Origin: Desulfobulbaceae bacterium BRH_c16a
Lineage (GTDB): Bacteria > Desulfobacterota > Desulfobulbia > Desulfobulbales > Desulfocapsaceae
Length of the DNA stretch: 64,000 bases
Reading direction: 5' to 3'
Assembly (NCBI GenBank): GCA_000961725.1
Contig: LADS01000004.1
Location: forward strand, 124,001-188,000
Below are positions 28,701 to 36,906 of this stretch, one piece after another. Position 1 is the first letter of the stretch, and the number at the start of each line of letters is the position of its first letter. The translations under genes were made by a program, and so were the position numbers. The notes under the pieces were generated by a model. That model was not told where the DNA came from. It saw only the letters and a list, made by a program, of their open reading frames with translations, and searched no databases.

Positions 28701-30183
28701 ATCCCACATCCGCACCGCATGGATAGTCCGAACCGGCGGCAAATCCTGGACGGAATCCAGTATTTAAAAGACGATAATAGGCGTTGATGAAAGAATCGCT
28801 GCCTTTCAAATCCTCAGATATAAAATCTGCAGAGCCTAACGCCACCTCTACCGGATATTCTATAGGTTTGCAGCAATCAAGGGTTTGGGGGATGTTGTTG
28901 TCCAAATACTGCATATGGGCAAATCCGGCGATGCCATTCCGTTGATGCGCCCACTCAAATATCGGATAGGTATATTCTTCCCACATTTGATAGGCCTCGG
29001 TAAGCCCCAAAGCCACCACATGCCCCCCCAGAGCCTGGTGCGGAAACTGGAAGTACGTGGCATCCCAATGCCACTCTGCATCCCAATGGATAATGCGTCC
29101 AGCAGTAGATATTGGATCATCCTGTCCGTTCACCTTCGGCAAATCCACAACCGGATCCAGAACTTCACCATTACCCATATCTGCCAGTAATGACATAACC
29201 GATAAATTCTGTGCAGCCATAGTGCCATACATGATATCCATGCTTATCGGGGATCCGCCGCAGCTTCTATGCACATGCATGTCACCTGTATACCAGCCGG
29301 CCGGCTCCGGAGCCGTAGACTGAGTGGTGACAGTAACTGAAGCGCTTCTGCTGGTCGATACATTACCGGCGGCGTCCCTTGCCCAGGCATAAAGAGTCTT
29401 TGTTCCAGCCGTCGAGAAGGTGTAGGAAGTCTGGGCTGTGGCCGACCAGCCGCCGGCAGTTGGCGAAGGAGATGTGGACGATTCGTTGACCAGGTAACCG
29501 GTTACCCCGACATTATCGGTTGCCGTAAAACTGGTGATCGAAATGGTCAGGGAAGTAGCCGTAGCCGGAATGGTGAAATCCGTTACCGTGGGCGGGGTCG
29601 TATCTCCCGTTTCGCTCGGACTAAACACAACGTCTACCCAGTAGTTGTTTGCATTCGTGCTCAGGGTCGGAAACCCGCTTTCCCCGTATTTATAGACACC
29701 GTTGCCGCCATCCGCTCCGTTAGCAAGCGCCCGCAATGGCGGGTTATAGTAAGATGTTGCGAAATAGCCCTTATTCAGCGCAAAGTACCCGGATGGTGAG
29801 TAGTAGGAGGCCACATAGGTCGTGCCTGCCTGAATCGCTACAGGGGCTGCAAATTGCACCTCCTGCCAGCCCGAAGTCGTCTCATTGGTGAAGGTGGCAC
29901 TGGCAAGCAACGCACCCGTGCGAGACCAAAGTTTTCCTACATGGAGACCGGTATTCGCCGCACCCTTGTAAAAACGCAATCCGGTTATATTACCGCCGAC
30001 ATCGGCTTGAAATTTCACCCCAAGCTCAAGCGCTCTTCCGTCGGTAACTGCAGCTTGACTAGGAGTATCCGATACATTCCAGATAGTGGCTGCATTTAAG
30101 ATCTGGGGAAATAAAAGGAATACCCAACTCACGAGGAAACAACCGACTCTTCTTCTCAATCCTGGGTTGCGGTAAATTACCAT
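22750..30183 (-). CDS. Giant secreted multidomain protein with CehA/McbA-like PHP and deacetylase-like regions
   Basis: About 2477 residues with a signal peptide (cut near residue 31). Approximate domain order: DUF4082 (31-184); Ig-like repeat (191-284); CehA/McbA-type PHP metallohydrolase region (295-687) with the metal-binding GDMHVHRSCGG; Ig-like (691-784); DUF4082 (788-946); three Ig-like repeats (949-1236); DUF4082 (1239-1399); Ig-like (1404-1498); SbsA-type Ig domain (1499-1611). Next come a class-I-amidotransferase-like fold (1620-1720) and a NodB-like region with VVIMSGDDHG near 1874 and a later GVHINTNC. A second SbsA-type Ig domain (2203-2311) and a final DUF4082 (2318-2477) close the protein. 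No PEP-CTERM tail or membrane anchor is visible. The start is the ATG at 30183, with a strong AAAGGAG site. It probably acts on or decorates the extracellular glycan; the activity is inferred. Confidence 0.85.
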   Translation of the reverse strand: MVIYRNPGLRRRVGCFLVSWVFLLFPQILNAATIWNVSDTPSQAAVTDGRALELGVKFQADVGGNITGLRFYKGAANTGLHVGKLWSRTGALLASATFTNETTSGWQEVQFAAPVAIQAGTTYVASYYSPSGYFALNKGYFATSYYNPPLRALANGADGGNGVYKYGESGFPTLSTNANNYWVDVVFSPSETGDTTPPTVTDFTIPATATSLTISITSFTATDNVGVTGYLVNESSTSPSPTAGGWSATAQTSYTFSTAGTKTLYAWARDAAGNVSTSRSASVTVTTQSTAPEPAGWYTGDMHVHRSCGGSPISMDIMYGTMAAQNLSVMSLLADMGNGEVLDPVVDLPKVNGQDDPISTAGRIIHWDAEWHWDATYFQFPHQALGGHVVALGLTEAYQMWEEYTYPIFEWAHQRNGIAGFAHMQYLDNNIPQTLDCCKPIEYPVEVALGSADFISEDLKGSDSFINAYYRLLNTGFRPGFAAGSDYPCGADVGSLLTYVQVAGGQLTYRNWIEGIAEGRTVISRNGHNEFLVLTVNGNATPGDEIHLTGSGSVPVTVEWRASQSLTGTIELVQNGVVVASVQRSVASGAPASLSATVNFVKSGWVAARRMGSNGHQVHTAAVFVIVDNAPVRTSVTDAEFYVQWMDNLLTKTSPGGEWNSYFPNNLAEAQSRYQQARAVFQQIAVEAGGGVVDTTAPTVTAFTIPATATSLTVPITSFTATDDVGVTGYLVNETATTPSATAGGWSATAQTSYTFSSAGSKTLYAWAKDAAGNVSAGRSASVTITLTSAQYSIWSSAAVPVQAAVTDGQPLEIGLKFQADVGGYITGLRFYKGAANTGTHVGNLWTRTGALLASVTFTNETSSGWQEVQFANPVAIQAGTTYVASYHSPSGYFALDKNYFATDHYNPPLLALANGADGGNGVYKYGTSGFPTSTANSNNYWVDVVFSTSSTGADTTAPTVTAFTIPSTATSLTIPITSFTATDNVGVTGYLVNESSTTPSATAGGWSATAQTSYTFSSAGSKTLYAWAKDAAGNVSAARSASVTITLADTTAPTVTAFTIPSTATSLTIPITSFTATDNVGVTGYLVNESSTTPSATAGGWSATAQTSYTFSSAGSKTLYAWAKDAAGNVSAARSASVTITLADTTAPTVTAFTIPSTATSLTVPITSFTATDDIGVTGYLVNESSTTPSATAGGWSATAQTSYTFSTAGSKTLHAWAKDAAGNVSTSRSASVTINLTSTQYSIWSSAAVPVQAAVTDGTPLEIGVKFQADVGGYITGLRFYKGAANSGVHVGNLWTRTGALLTSVTFTNETSSGWQEVQFATPVAILAGTTYVASYHSPSGYFALDKNYFASAYYNPPLRALANGVDGGNGVYKYGTSGFPTSTANSNNYWVDVVFSSSSTGGDTTAPMVTEFTIPATSDSLTVPITSFTATDDVGVTGYLVNESSTIPSATAGGWSATAQTSYTFSTAGSKTLYAWAKDATGNVSAARSASVTITLSDATAPIVTAVLPPDNALAVSTGTSLNVVFSEAMNASTVNGTTFQLRDSANVTLAATVAYDSQKNTATLTPNNPIPVSTSYTAVIKGGSSGVKDVAGNPLASDYTWGFDSSASSPFGDGPGGPILIITSEADPFSRYFAEILLAEGLNSFAVRDISMVTALLLAQYDVAILGNIPITSAQVTMFSDWVNSGGNLIAMRPDKKLAGLLGLVDTSTTLSEGYLLVNTSSEHGTGIVGQTIQYHGTADRYNLGNAVSVATLYANSTTATSNPAVTLRSVGSNGGQAAAFTFDLARSVVYTRQGNPNWVDQDRDGRPPTRANDLFYGAAAWDPQPDWIDLNKVAIPQADEQQRLLANMIIRMNADKKPLPRFWYFPYDYEAVVIMSGDDHGNLYGGNGTAGRFEAELAASMDGCSLDDWSCIRSSSYLIADYPPGIITDQQAFSYNAEGFEMGVHINTNCSQYTGDMLANYFSQQMYTWRNMFPSLPPQVSHRQHCIAWSGYTLLPEEEVRYGIRLDVNYYYWPSGWAANPGFFTGSGMPMRFTDIDGNLIDVYQATTQMTDESGQTYPYTINTLLDRAIGPEKYYGVFTANMHTDYETSTNYNAIISSAQARGVPVISAKQMLKWLDGRNGSNFSNVTWTNNVLGFTISQGQGAKGLQATVPIPSGREITHVTYNGAPVGYSIDTIKGIEYAVFPALTGSYSVTMNADTTAPVVVGNTPPAGAVEVPTLTAVTVKFSEPMSAITINGNTFQLIHSGGAAISALVTYSGSTYEATLTPAAALENNVRYTAVVRGGTGGVTDLAGNPLQSDYSWSFTTATEASDRYSIWNDATVPSKAAVTDGKAIEVGVKFGVDVNGYITGVRFYKGAANTGLHVGNLWTRTGILLASATFTNETASGWQEVRFATPVAVQAGTTYIASYHSPTGYFALDAGYFATDYYNPPLFALANGEDGGNGVYKYGVSGFPTSTANSSNYWVDVVFTP
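26741..27310 (-). repeat. Perfect 285-bp tandem duplication inside the giant gene
   Basis: Bases 26741-27025 and 27026-27310 appear identical on direct comparison. Each unit encodes one 95-residue Ig-like repeat. Diverged copies of the same unit lie on both sides. Exact identity at silent positions points to a very recent duplication or gene conversion, and to a repeat number that may vary between strains. Confidence 0.9.
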
Positions 30184-30796
30184 AGATCTTACTCCTTTAT
30201 AAAGGTTGTTGCCTTTAGAAACGCAGCATGAAGATAACGGAGAGAAGCATCGGGGAGACACTTCTTTCAATTTTCATGAACGCTCTAATTCAGAAGGATG
30301 CGATCTGGATGTCTCCAATGAACGAAAACATTCTATTTGACGTTTTTTATCGCTTAACTTGTAAGGCAAAACGCAGACTGCAGATATTTCGTTAAGCCTG
30401 CTTGCACATTTCGAGCCATGAATATGTTATGGATAAAAAACAATTGGCGGGAACTGGGTAAATCCCAGTTTCAAGAGAAGTATTCCTATCGAACATCGTA
30501 TTCTCAAGGATTTTCAAATAGTCGGTTTTTCAACTTCCTAAATGACGATTTAACAAAATGATAAACATATACATGATGGGAACAATCATGGAACATCCGG
30601 CCTGAAGATCCTTTCCGGAAAAACGGAATTGTTGCAATTATATGCGGAAATGTGAATTGGGTTTCGCGGAAAATGCAACTCTTCCAGAAGGGCCTGCTCC
30701 GTTGATGCCAATTACTTGCTTTTCTACTTCTACCGTAATAGTGGTCGGAAATCTCCTTTCGACGGGATAATTATCAGGATAATTATCTTGCTCAAG
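30184..30796. other. Intergenic region upstream of the giant gene
   Basis: About 610 bp without a supported gene, between the end of the NeuD-like gene and the start of the giant secreted-protein gene on minus. It includes the strong AAAGGAG ribosome site of the latter just before 30183. Two copies of the 10-bp palindrome GATAATTATC stand side by side at 30766-30775 and 30778-30787, close to the end of the NeuD-like gene. No convincing terminator or sigma-54 site was found. Confidence 0.6.
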
Positions 30797-31456
30797 TTAT
30801 TTTACGTATCTTATTACCTTAGCAGGATTTCCAACAACGACACTCTTCTCTCTGACATTATCCAGCACTACGCTGCCCATTCCGACAAGACTGAAATCAC
30901 CGATTGCTATGTTGCCAATGATAGAGCAGTTAGATCCCAAGTAACATTGCCTGCCGACTTTAGTTCCTCCTGAAATACAAACCCCTCCGGCAATACAGGT
31001 GTAATCACCGATTACCACATTATGACTGACAATGGAATTGGGAAGGATGATCACATGACTTCCAATCCTGACATTAGAATTAATCGATACATTTTCGAAA
31101 ACTACAGCTCCCATGCCAACGAGAGCTGTTCTGGAAACCGTCACTGAAGGATGAATCAATGTTTCGAATTTTTCCTGGGATAGTCCCGTTTTGGAGATGA
31201 TTTCATCCTTATGGATATAGTTGCTTGGGCTGCCGATTCCATTAACAAAAGAGCAAGTTCCAAATTCGCCTGCTCTTGTCAGCTGGCCCAGGATCTTGAT
31301 ACCACATACAGTTTTTCCATGGAGTGAGGGGTTGTCGTCAAGAAAGCCTATACATTCATAAACAGTGCGGCCGTTATGAGAATTTATACTCTCGATCATA
31401 TCGAGCATGTCTATGCAATTCCCGTTTGTTCCAAGGATCACTAGTTTTTTCGGCAT
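30797..31456 (-). CDS. NeuD/PglD-family sugar O/N-acyltransferase
   Basis: A 219-residue acyltransferase. A Rossmann-like N-terminus (VILGTNGNCID) resembles the PglD/NeuD nucleotide-sugar binding domain. A left-handed beta-helix of hexapeptide repeats (about 105-205) follows, with the usual catalytic His in ILPNSIVSHNVVIGDY. It ends in the typical VVVGNPAKVIR. Members acetylate amino groups or hydroxyls on UDP-sugars. It lies 28 bp after a DegT aminotransferase, the classic partner that makes the amino sugar it acetylates, as in PglE/PglD. An AAAGGAAATCC site precedes the ATG. Confidence 0.88.
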   Translation of the reverse strand: MPKKLVILGTNGNCIDMLDMIESINSHNGRTVYECIGFLDDNPSLHGKTVCGIKILGQLTRAGEFGTCSFVNGIGSPSNYIHKDEIISKTGLSQEKFETLIHPSVTVSRTALVGMGAVVFENVSINSNVRIGSHVIILPNSIVSHNVVIGDYTCIAGGVCISGGTKVGRQCYLGSNCSIIGNIAIGDFSLVGMGSVVLDNVREKSVVVGNPAKVIRYVK

Positions 31457-31484
31457 GGATTTCCTTTCCTATTTCACTTCATTT

Positions 31485-32600
31485 TCAATCAAGCGCAATT
31501 TTAAGCGCACGAACGACTTCGTCCTGCTCAAGGTCTGTAAGGCCGACAAACATCGGCAACAGTATTGCCTCTTTTGATGCTCGTTCAGATTCGACAAGTG
31601 AGTTTTCAAGATTTGTGTCCTTATACACCGGTTCCAAATGTATCGCCAATATACGTCGTGATGCTATATCCTGTTTTGCCAGACTCGCCATCACCTCCAG
31701 CTGTGTCTTTTTTAACAATTTTATGATGTATGATTGATAAACATGAAAATAACCTTCAGGTTCATAAGGAAGCTGTATTCCTTCTTCATCTTTCAGCAGT
31801 GTATTGTAACGATCTGCAAGTCGACGTCGTTCAGTTATGATTTCGGCAATTCTGCTCATCTGCACTATTCCTATTCCGCCTTGCATATCAGTTAATTTGT
31901 AATTGTATCCCAGCTCAGGATAGCTTTCAAGAATTACACCGGTAGATGTGTGACGCGCAATTGCTGATACCGAAGCCGAATGCGCCCGCATGGAAATAAG
32001 ACGAGCCGCAGCTTCATCGTCGTTTGTTGTAATCATTCCTCCTTCACCGGTTGTCAGTATTTTGCGCGGATCGAAACTGAAACATGTAAAGTCGCTGAGA
32101 CTGCCGAGCCGCTCTTTTCCAATCATTGCCCCGAGAGACGGGGCCGCATCTTCGACCACCTTCAGCCCATGACGTCGTGCAATCGATAAGATAGCAGGAA
32201 TATCAGCGGCAAGACCGATCTGGCTGACAGGAAGAATCGCGGTAGTCCGTGGCGTAATTGCCTTCTCAATATGTGCGGGGGAGATATTGTATGTTATCGG
32301 TTCAATATCGGCAAATACCGGGGTCGCTCCTGCATAGAGGATGGCATTGGCAGTGGCAATAAAGCTGTAGGACGGGCATATAACTTCATCTCCAGGCTTT
32401 ACTCCTGCCGCAATAAGCGCAAGATGAAGGGCAGCGGTGCAACTGCTTGTCGCGATAGCATGCTTTGCACCAACATATTCTGCCACCATTGATTCAAACT
32501 TCTGCACACGTTTGCCGGTCGAGAGCCATCCCGATCGAACTGCATCCGCTGCTGCCGCTGCCTCCGCTTCTCCTACGCTTAAACGAGTAATTGGTATCAT
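31485..32600 (-). CDS. DegT/DnrJ/EryC1-family nucleotide-sugar aminotransferase
   Basis: A 371-residue PLP-dependent aminotransferase that converts keto-sugar nucleotides to amino sugars. It has SSCTAALHLAL near residue 53, PSYSFIATANAI near 81, VEDAAPSLGA near 148, and the PLP-binding Lys in SFDPRKILTTGEGG near 181. The GYNYKLTDMQGGIG segment follows and length is standard. An AGGAG site lies 9 bp upstream. It pairs with the adjacent NeuD-like acyltransferase. It is more similar in layout to 4-amino sugar enzymes (PglE/PseC type) than to the fused enzyme at 34286-35905, but the substrate is not determinable here. Confidence 0.9.
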   Translation of the reverse strand: MIPITRLSVGEAEAAAAADAVRSGWLSTGKRVQKFESMVAEYVGAKHAIATSSCTAALHLALIAAGVKPGDEVICPSYSFIATANAILYAGATPVFADIEPITYNISPAHIEKAITPRTTAILPVSQIGLAADIPAILSIARRHGLKVVEDAAPSLGAMIGKERLGSLSDFTCFSFDPRKILTTGEGGMITTNDDEAAARLISMRAHSASVSAIARHTSTGVILESYPELGYNYKLTDMQGGIGIVQMSRIAEIITERRRLADRYNTLLKDEEGIQLPYEPEGYFHVYQSYIIKLLKKTQLEVMASLAKQDIASRRILAIHLEPVYKDTNLENSLVESERASKEAILLPMFVGLTDLEQDEVVRALKIALD

Positions 32601-32697
32601 GCTTCGATTCTCCTGATAACGTTATCTTGATATGATGATTGAGTACCTTAGAGGCTTTATATTGTTAGGGGTTATTTTTGTACAGGTCATCAAAAAA

Positions 32698-33255
32698 CTA
32701 GAAAAATGGATTGTTCCGATAGGCTTTCAGGCTCATGCCGGAAGTTCTGTCACGATCTGATAATATCGGATCCTTCACCGGCCAGGAAACGTTCACATCG
32801 GGATCGTCCCATGCAAGGGTTTTCTCGGCAGAGGGGTTATGGTGCCCCGAACATTTGTACTGAATCTCAGCTACCTCCGACAGCACGACAAATCCATGCG
32901 CGAACTGCGGCGCCATCAGGATCTGTTTCTTGTTTTCAGCCGTGAGTAAGGCACCATACCATTTGCCAAAAGTGGGAGACCCCAGCCGCAGATCCACTAC
33001 AGCATCCCAAACCTCTCCCACCGTGCACCGAACCATCCTGTACTGGGGAGCCGTCTTGTCCTGGCAGTGAAAACCACGCAGTACGCCACGCGATGAGCGG
33101 GAGTGGTTGTCCTGGACAAAATCAAGGTCGAAGCCATGCTCCGACAAGCGCTTCTTGTGATAGCTTTCAAAAAAAAATCCCCGATGATCCTGAAAATATT
33201 CGGGTTCTATGAGTACGACACCTTCCAGATCAGTATTTTGGACTTGAATATTCAT
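32698..33255 (-). CDS. dTDP-4-dehydrorhamnose 3,5-epimerase-like protein (RmlC family)
   Basis: A 185-residue cupin epimerase. It has the EPEYFQDHRGFFFESY start, the catalytic RGFHCQ (His), VVDLRLGSPTFGKW, and the later PQFAHGFVVLSE. The length equals that of RmlC. No rmlA, rmlB or rmlD is nearby, so it may be RmlC acting with enzymes encoded elsewhere, or a related 3-epimerase for another keto-sugar in this cluster. The start was set at the ATG at 33255, with a GAGGAAAG site. Confidence 0.88.
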   Translation of the reverse strand: MNIQVQNTDLEGVVLIEPEYFQDHRGFFFESYHKKRLSEHGFDLDFVQDNHSRSSRGVLRGFHCQDKTAPQYRMVRCTVGEVWDAVVDLRLGSPTFGKWYGALLTAENKKQILMAPQFAHGFVVLSEVAEIQYKCSGHHNPSAEKTLAWDDPDVNVSWPVKDPILSDRDRTSGMSLKAYRNNPFF

Positions 33256-33303
33256 TACTTTCCTCACGCGACATTGTTTGAAGACGGCAGGCAATTATTT
33301 CGA

Positions 33304-34302
33304 CTACCAGTTAACCCCGGCTTCCTGGGCAAATAAGGCTGAAGCCTTTTCCGGTCTCGCCTTGAACCAATGGATTGTTTTTACCAGACCATCCTCAAAG
33401 GAAACAGCCGGCTGCCAATTGGTCATTTTCAAGAAAATGTTTGAATCGGCAAAGAGTCGCAAGACATCTCCGGGTCTGCTCTCGGAATGCTGTATCCATG
33501 ATGCCGAGTTGCCTGCATTCTCCAGTATCCTTTCCGCCAAACGTTTGATCGAAATCTCGAAATTACTGCCGATATTGAGAGTATGGCCTATTGCATCATC
33601 ACTCTCTGCAGCAGCGACAAGACCTCTCGCAGTGTCTTCCACATATGTAAAATCGCGGGTTTGCGAGCCGTCACCAAAGACAAGAATAGGCTCATCGTTC
33701 AAAACCCGGACGATCGATTTAGGAATAAATTCTCCGGCATCTCCTTCGTGGTGAGAACGTGGACCATAGACATTAAAAGGTCTTATAACGACGGTATTCA
33801 AGCCATATGTTGTGTGGTAGGCGCGGGCATAGGCTTCTCCAGCCAGTTTCCCGGCTCCATATACTGTGCATGGAAGGGTCGGATGGTTTTCGGGCATCGG
33901 GACATACTGCGCAGTCCCATAAACTTCCGACGATGAGCAATGGATAAATTTTGCTACACGCTTTTTCCTTGCTTCCTGCAGGACCAGCAATGTTCCTTCA
34001 GCATTGACCCGATGGTTTTCGAATGGATGCTTGATTGAATGGCGAACCCCCAGGCATGCAAGATGAAACACAATATCTATGTTTTTCATACCCTGGGCTA
34101 CATCAAAGGGATCGGTCACGCTGCCGGGAAAAAACTCAAAGTTGCTTTTTTTGTCGTGATGACAAATATTTTCCAGCTTTCCGTTCTTCAGGTTATCGAG
34201 GACACGAACAAAACATCCCTCTTCAAGCAGTTGATCGACCAGGTGAGAACCGATAAAACCGGCTCCGCCTGTAACCAGAATATTTTTACCCGAGAGTTCC
34301 AT
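33304..34302 (-). CDS. NAD-dependent sugar epimerase/dehydratase (extended SDR)
   Basis: A 332-residue GalE-like SDR acting on nucleotide sugars. It has [14 protein letters not shown] (about 7-20), [10 protein letters not shown], and SSSEVYG with catalytic VYGAGK (YxxxK), then PFNVYGPR and [14 protein letters not shown]. The start was set at the ATG at 34302, with an AGGAG site 10 bp upstream. It overlaps the upstream fused-enzyme gene by 17 bp. In this context it likely makes or epimerises a UDP-sugar for the amino-sugar branch, but the substrate is not fixed by sequence alone. Confidence 0.9.
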   Translation of the reverse strand: MELSGKNILVTGGAGFIGSHLVDQLLEEGCFVRVLDNLKNGKLENICHHDKKSNFEFFPGSVTDPFDVAQGMKNIDIVFHLACLGVRHSIKHPFENHRVNAEGTLLVLQEARKKRVAKFIHCSSSEVYGTAQYVPMPENHPTLPCTVYGAGKLAGEAYARAYHTTYGLNTVVIRPFNVYGPRSHHEGDAGEFIPKSIVRVLNDEPILVFGDGSQTRDFTYVEDTARGLVAAAESDDAIGHTLNIGSNFEISIKRLAERILENAGNSASWIQHSESRPGDVLRLFADSNIFLKMTNWQPAVSFEDGLVKTIHWFKARPEKASALFAQEAGVNW

Positions 34303-35905
34303 TTTCAAGTATCTCCTGGATGTTGTGGCACACATATTCAAGTTGAGCTGTATGCAATTCAGCATACAGCGGCAGAGAAAGCACTTCATTGGCAGCAGCT
34401 TCCGAATGAGGAAAATCCCCAGGCTTATAGCCAAGATCCGCATACGCCGGCTGAAGATGCACAGGAACCGGATAATGGATGCCGGTGTGAACACCTTTTT
34501 CCGCCAATGCACGCTGCAGTGCGTCGCGCCTGGCTACACGGATAGCGTACACATGATAAACATGGCGGTTGGCCGGCAGTTCATGCGGAATCTTTGCCCC
34601 AGTGCCTGCCAGAAGCTTATGGTAGAGTGCGGCAAGGCTTCGTCGTGCCTCGGTCCACTTTTCCAAATGCCGAAGCTTGACCTGCAGGACGGCTCCCTGC
34701 ATCCCCTCCATACGATAGTTGTACCCCTTGAGTATATGATTGTATTTGCTCTCAGCCCCCCAATCGCGCAGCATACGTATGTTTTTGTCATGTGCGCTGT
34801 CATTTGTTGTTACAATCCCGCCTTCACCATAGGCACCGAGATTCTTGCCGGGATAGAAGCTGAAACAACCCATGTCGCCGATGCTCCCCACACGCCTGCC
34901 ATGGTATTCGGCTCCGTGGGCCTGGCAGGCATCTTCAATGACGATCAGGCCATGCCTTCGGGCTATTTCCATGATCGGATCCATTTCGGCGGATTGACCA
35001 TAAATATGAACAGGGAGGATGCATTTCGTCCGAGACGTGATCGAGGCCTCGATCCGGTCGATATCCATTGTCAGGGTCTGAGGATCGACATCGACAAAAA
35101 CAGGTCTGGCACCTGTATAAACAATGGCCGCCACAGTGGCGACAAAGGTAAAAGGAACGGTAATTACCTCATCCCCAGGCCCGATACCGGCTGAGAGCAG
35201 CGCCAGGTGCAGGGCACTAGTGCCGGAGTTTACCGCGACCCCGAAAGCTGCATCCTGATAGGCCGCAAATTCTTTCTCGAAGGCAGCAACCTCTGGGCCG
35301 AGGACGTAGGAACAATTATCCAGCACCCTGTTTATTGCCGGCTTGATCTCTGATTTGATCGTCTGGTACTGCGCCTTCAGGTCCAGAAACGGTACCGGCT
35401 TTAAGGCGGAACGATCAGTCTCAGATCCCTCATCGACTTTACGGATGAAACGGGCAGGTATTCCAGCAACAACCGTATTTGCAGGAACGTCCTCGGTAAC
35501 TACGCTTCCTGCCCCGACGATAGCGTTCTCTCCAATGGTAACCCCGCAGAGGATTGTTGAACTTGTTCCTATGGAAGCGCCTTTTTTCACCAGAGTGGGG
35601 ATGCATACCCAGTCTTCCTCGATCTGCGGCCGACCATTCGCGGTGGCCCGCGGATGTTTATCATTTATAAAAGAAACATTATGGCCAATGAAAACATCGT
35701 CTTCGATGCTTACACCCTCGCAGACAAATGAATGACTTGATATTTTGACGTTTTTGCCGATCCTGGCATTTTTCTGAACCTCAACAAATGCCCCTATCCC
35801 TGAATTATCGCCGACATCACACCCGTAAAGATTGATAAAACCGGCCAGCCTGACGTTTTCTCCCAGCGTCACATTCGTAAGACTCTGCTTCTCTTCATTA
35901 CTCAT
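34286..35905 (-). CDS. Fused hexapeptide acyltransferase and DegT-family aminotransferase
   Basis: One uninterrupted 539-residue frame joins two enzymes. Residues about 1-160 form a left-handed beta-helix N-acetyltransferase (WbpD/WlbB type) ending in [13 protein letters not shown]. Residues about 170-539 form a DegT aminotransferase (WbpE/WlbC type) starting PFLDLKAQY, with [20 protein letters not shown], and the PLP Lys in [15 protein letters not shown] near 351. No internal ribosome site or Met was seen at the junction. In the UDP-2,3-diacetamido-uronic acid pathway these are consecutive steps (amination at C3, then N-acetylation). The upstream gene, overlapping by 4 bp, is the matching 3-dehydrogenase type. 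The fusion would channel the intermediate. Confidence 0.9.
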   Translation of the reverse strand: MSNEEKQSLTNVTLGENVRLAGFINLYGCDVGDNSGIGAFVEVQKNARIGKNVKISSHSFVCEGVSIEDDVFIGHNVSFINDKHPRATANGRPQIEEDWVCIPTLVKKGASIGTSSTILCGVTIGENAIVGAGSVVTEDVPANTVVAGIPARFIRKVDEGSETDRSALKPVPFLDLKAQYQTIKSEIKPAINRVLDNCSYVLGPEVAAFEKEFAAYQDAAFGVAVNSGTSALHLALLSAGIGPGDEVITVPFTFVATVAAIVYTGARPVFVDVDPQTLTMDIDRIEASITSRTKCILPVHIYGQSAEMDPIMEIARRHGLIVIEDACQAHGAEYHGRRVGSIGDMGCFSFYPGKNLGAYGEGGIVTTNDSAHDKNIRMLRDWGAESKYNHILKGYNYRMEGMQGAVLQVKLRHLEKWTEARRSLAALYHKLLAGTGAKIPHELPANRHVYHVYAIRVARRDALQRALAEKGVHTGIHYPVPVHLQPAYADLGYKPGDFPHSEAAANEVLSLPLYAELHTAQLEYVCHNIQEILENGTLG

Positions 35906-36906
35906 AGTTTAACCTCTCTCCCTCTATGCTTGATTGACATCTCGGAAGCTTCTAGAACTTTCACTACGTTTAGGCCATTGATTCCGTCGGTGATCGGAGT
36001 ACGTCCACTCTCTATACATCCAGCGAACTCCGCTGCAACCAGCCGGAGAGCTTCACTTGTGTCCAGCCTTGGCGCCCACATGTCGCCAAGCCGATAGGAG
36101 ACGAGGACATCTCGCACGCCTTCCGGGGTCGAAACATCCACGCCCCTGTCGTAGACCTTGACCTTCTCGCTTACTTCCATATCATCGTAATGAATGGTTT
36201 TTTTACCTCCACCAATGAGCATGGTGCGGACCTTTACGGGCGAAAGCCAGTTGTTGTGAAAATGAGCGATGAGACCGCTGGCGAAGTATACGGTGAGGTA
36301 CGCCACATTCTCGATACCGTTGCCCACATGACACGCGCCGTTCGCGCAAACGCTGACAGGTTTTTCCTTGACAAGATGATCCAGGATGGCAATGTCATGG
36401 GGCGCCAAATCCCACAGGACATTGACGTCACGCTGGATCAAGCCGAGATTGATGCGAACAGAGTCAAAATAATAGAGATCGCCAAGACTTCCCTGGTCGA
36501 TAATCTCTTTTATTTTGCGGACGGCGCCAGTGTAAATGAACGTATGGTCGACCATAAACGTCAAACCACGCTTTTCAGCTAACTCACAAAGTTTTTCGGC
36601 CTCGGCAACCGAGGCGGTTACCGGCTTTTCCACCAGCACATGCTTGCCGTTCTCAAAGGCCTTTCTGGCAAATTCATAGTGTGTAGCAACCGGAGTGGAG
36701 ATCACCACCGCATCGATCAAAGGATTTTTCAGTATATCGTCAACCTCACTGAAGGTCTCAATTGACGGATATTTTGCCTTTACCTGCAAGAGACGTTCAG
36801 GGCTCCTGTCGCAACAGGCCACCACACGAGTATTCTCGGTTTCCTGGAAATTACGGACTAGGTTTGGGCCCCAGTAGCCATACCCCACTACAGCAATATT
36901 GATCAT
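35902..36906 (-). CDS. Gfo/Idh/MocA oxidoreductase, WlbA/WbpB-like
   Basis: A 334-residue NAD-dependent sugar dehydrogenase. It has an N-terminal Rossmann motif ([10 protein letters not shown]), the HVLVEKPV segment with the catalytic Lys near residue 93, and [11 protein letters not shown] with the conserved His near 170. WlbA/WbpB enzymes oxidise C3 of UDP-GlcNAc-uronate before amination. The neighbour supplies the next two steps as a fused protein, supporting this role. It has a GAGAGGTG ribosome site, and its stop overlaps the next start (ATGA). It is the first gene of the minus-strand sugar operon. Confidence 0.88.
   Translation of the reverse strand: MINIAVVGYGYWGPNLVRNFQETENTRVVACCDRSPERLLQVKAKYPSIETFSEVDDILKNPLIDAVVISTPVATHYEFARKAFENGKHVLVEKPVTASVAEAEKLCELAEKRGLTFMVDHTFIYTGAVRKIKEIIDQGSLGDLYYFDSVRINLGLIQRDVNVLWDLAPHDIAILDHLVKEKPVSVCANGACHVGNGIENVAYLTVYFASGLIAHFHNNWLSPVKVRTMLIGGGKKTIHYDDMEVSEKVKVYDRGVDVSTPEGVRDVLVSYRLGDMWAPRLDTSEALRLVAAEFAGCIESGRTPITDGINGLNVVKVLEASEMSIKHRGREVKL

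Noticed and set aside
30184-30796. Possible sigma-54 promoter upstream of the giant gene
   Set aside because: The best TGG...TTGC match (near 30670) has only 7 bases between GG and GC instead of 10.
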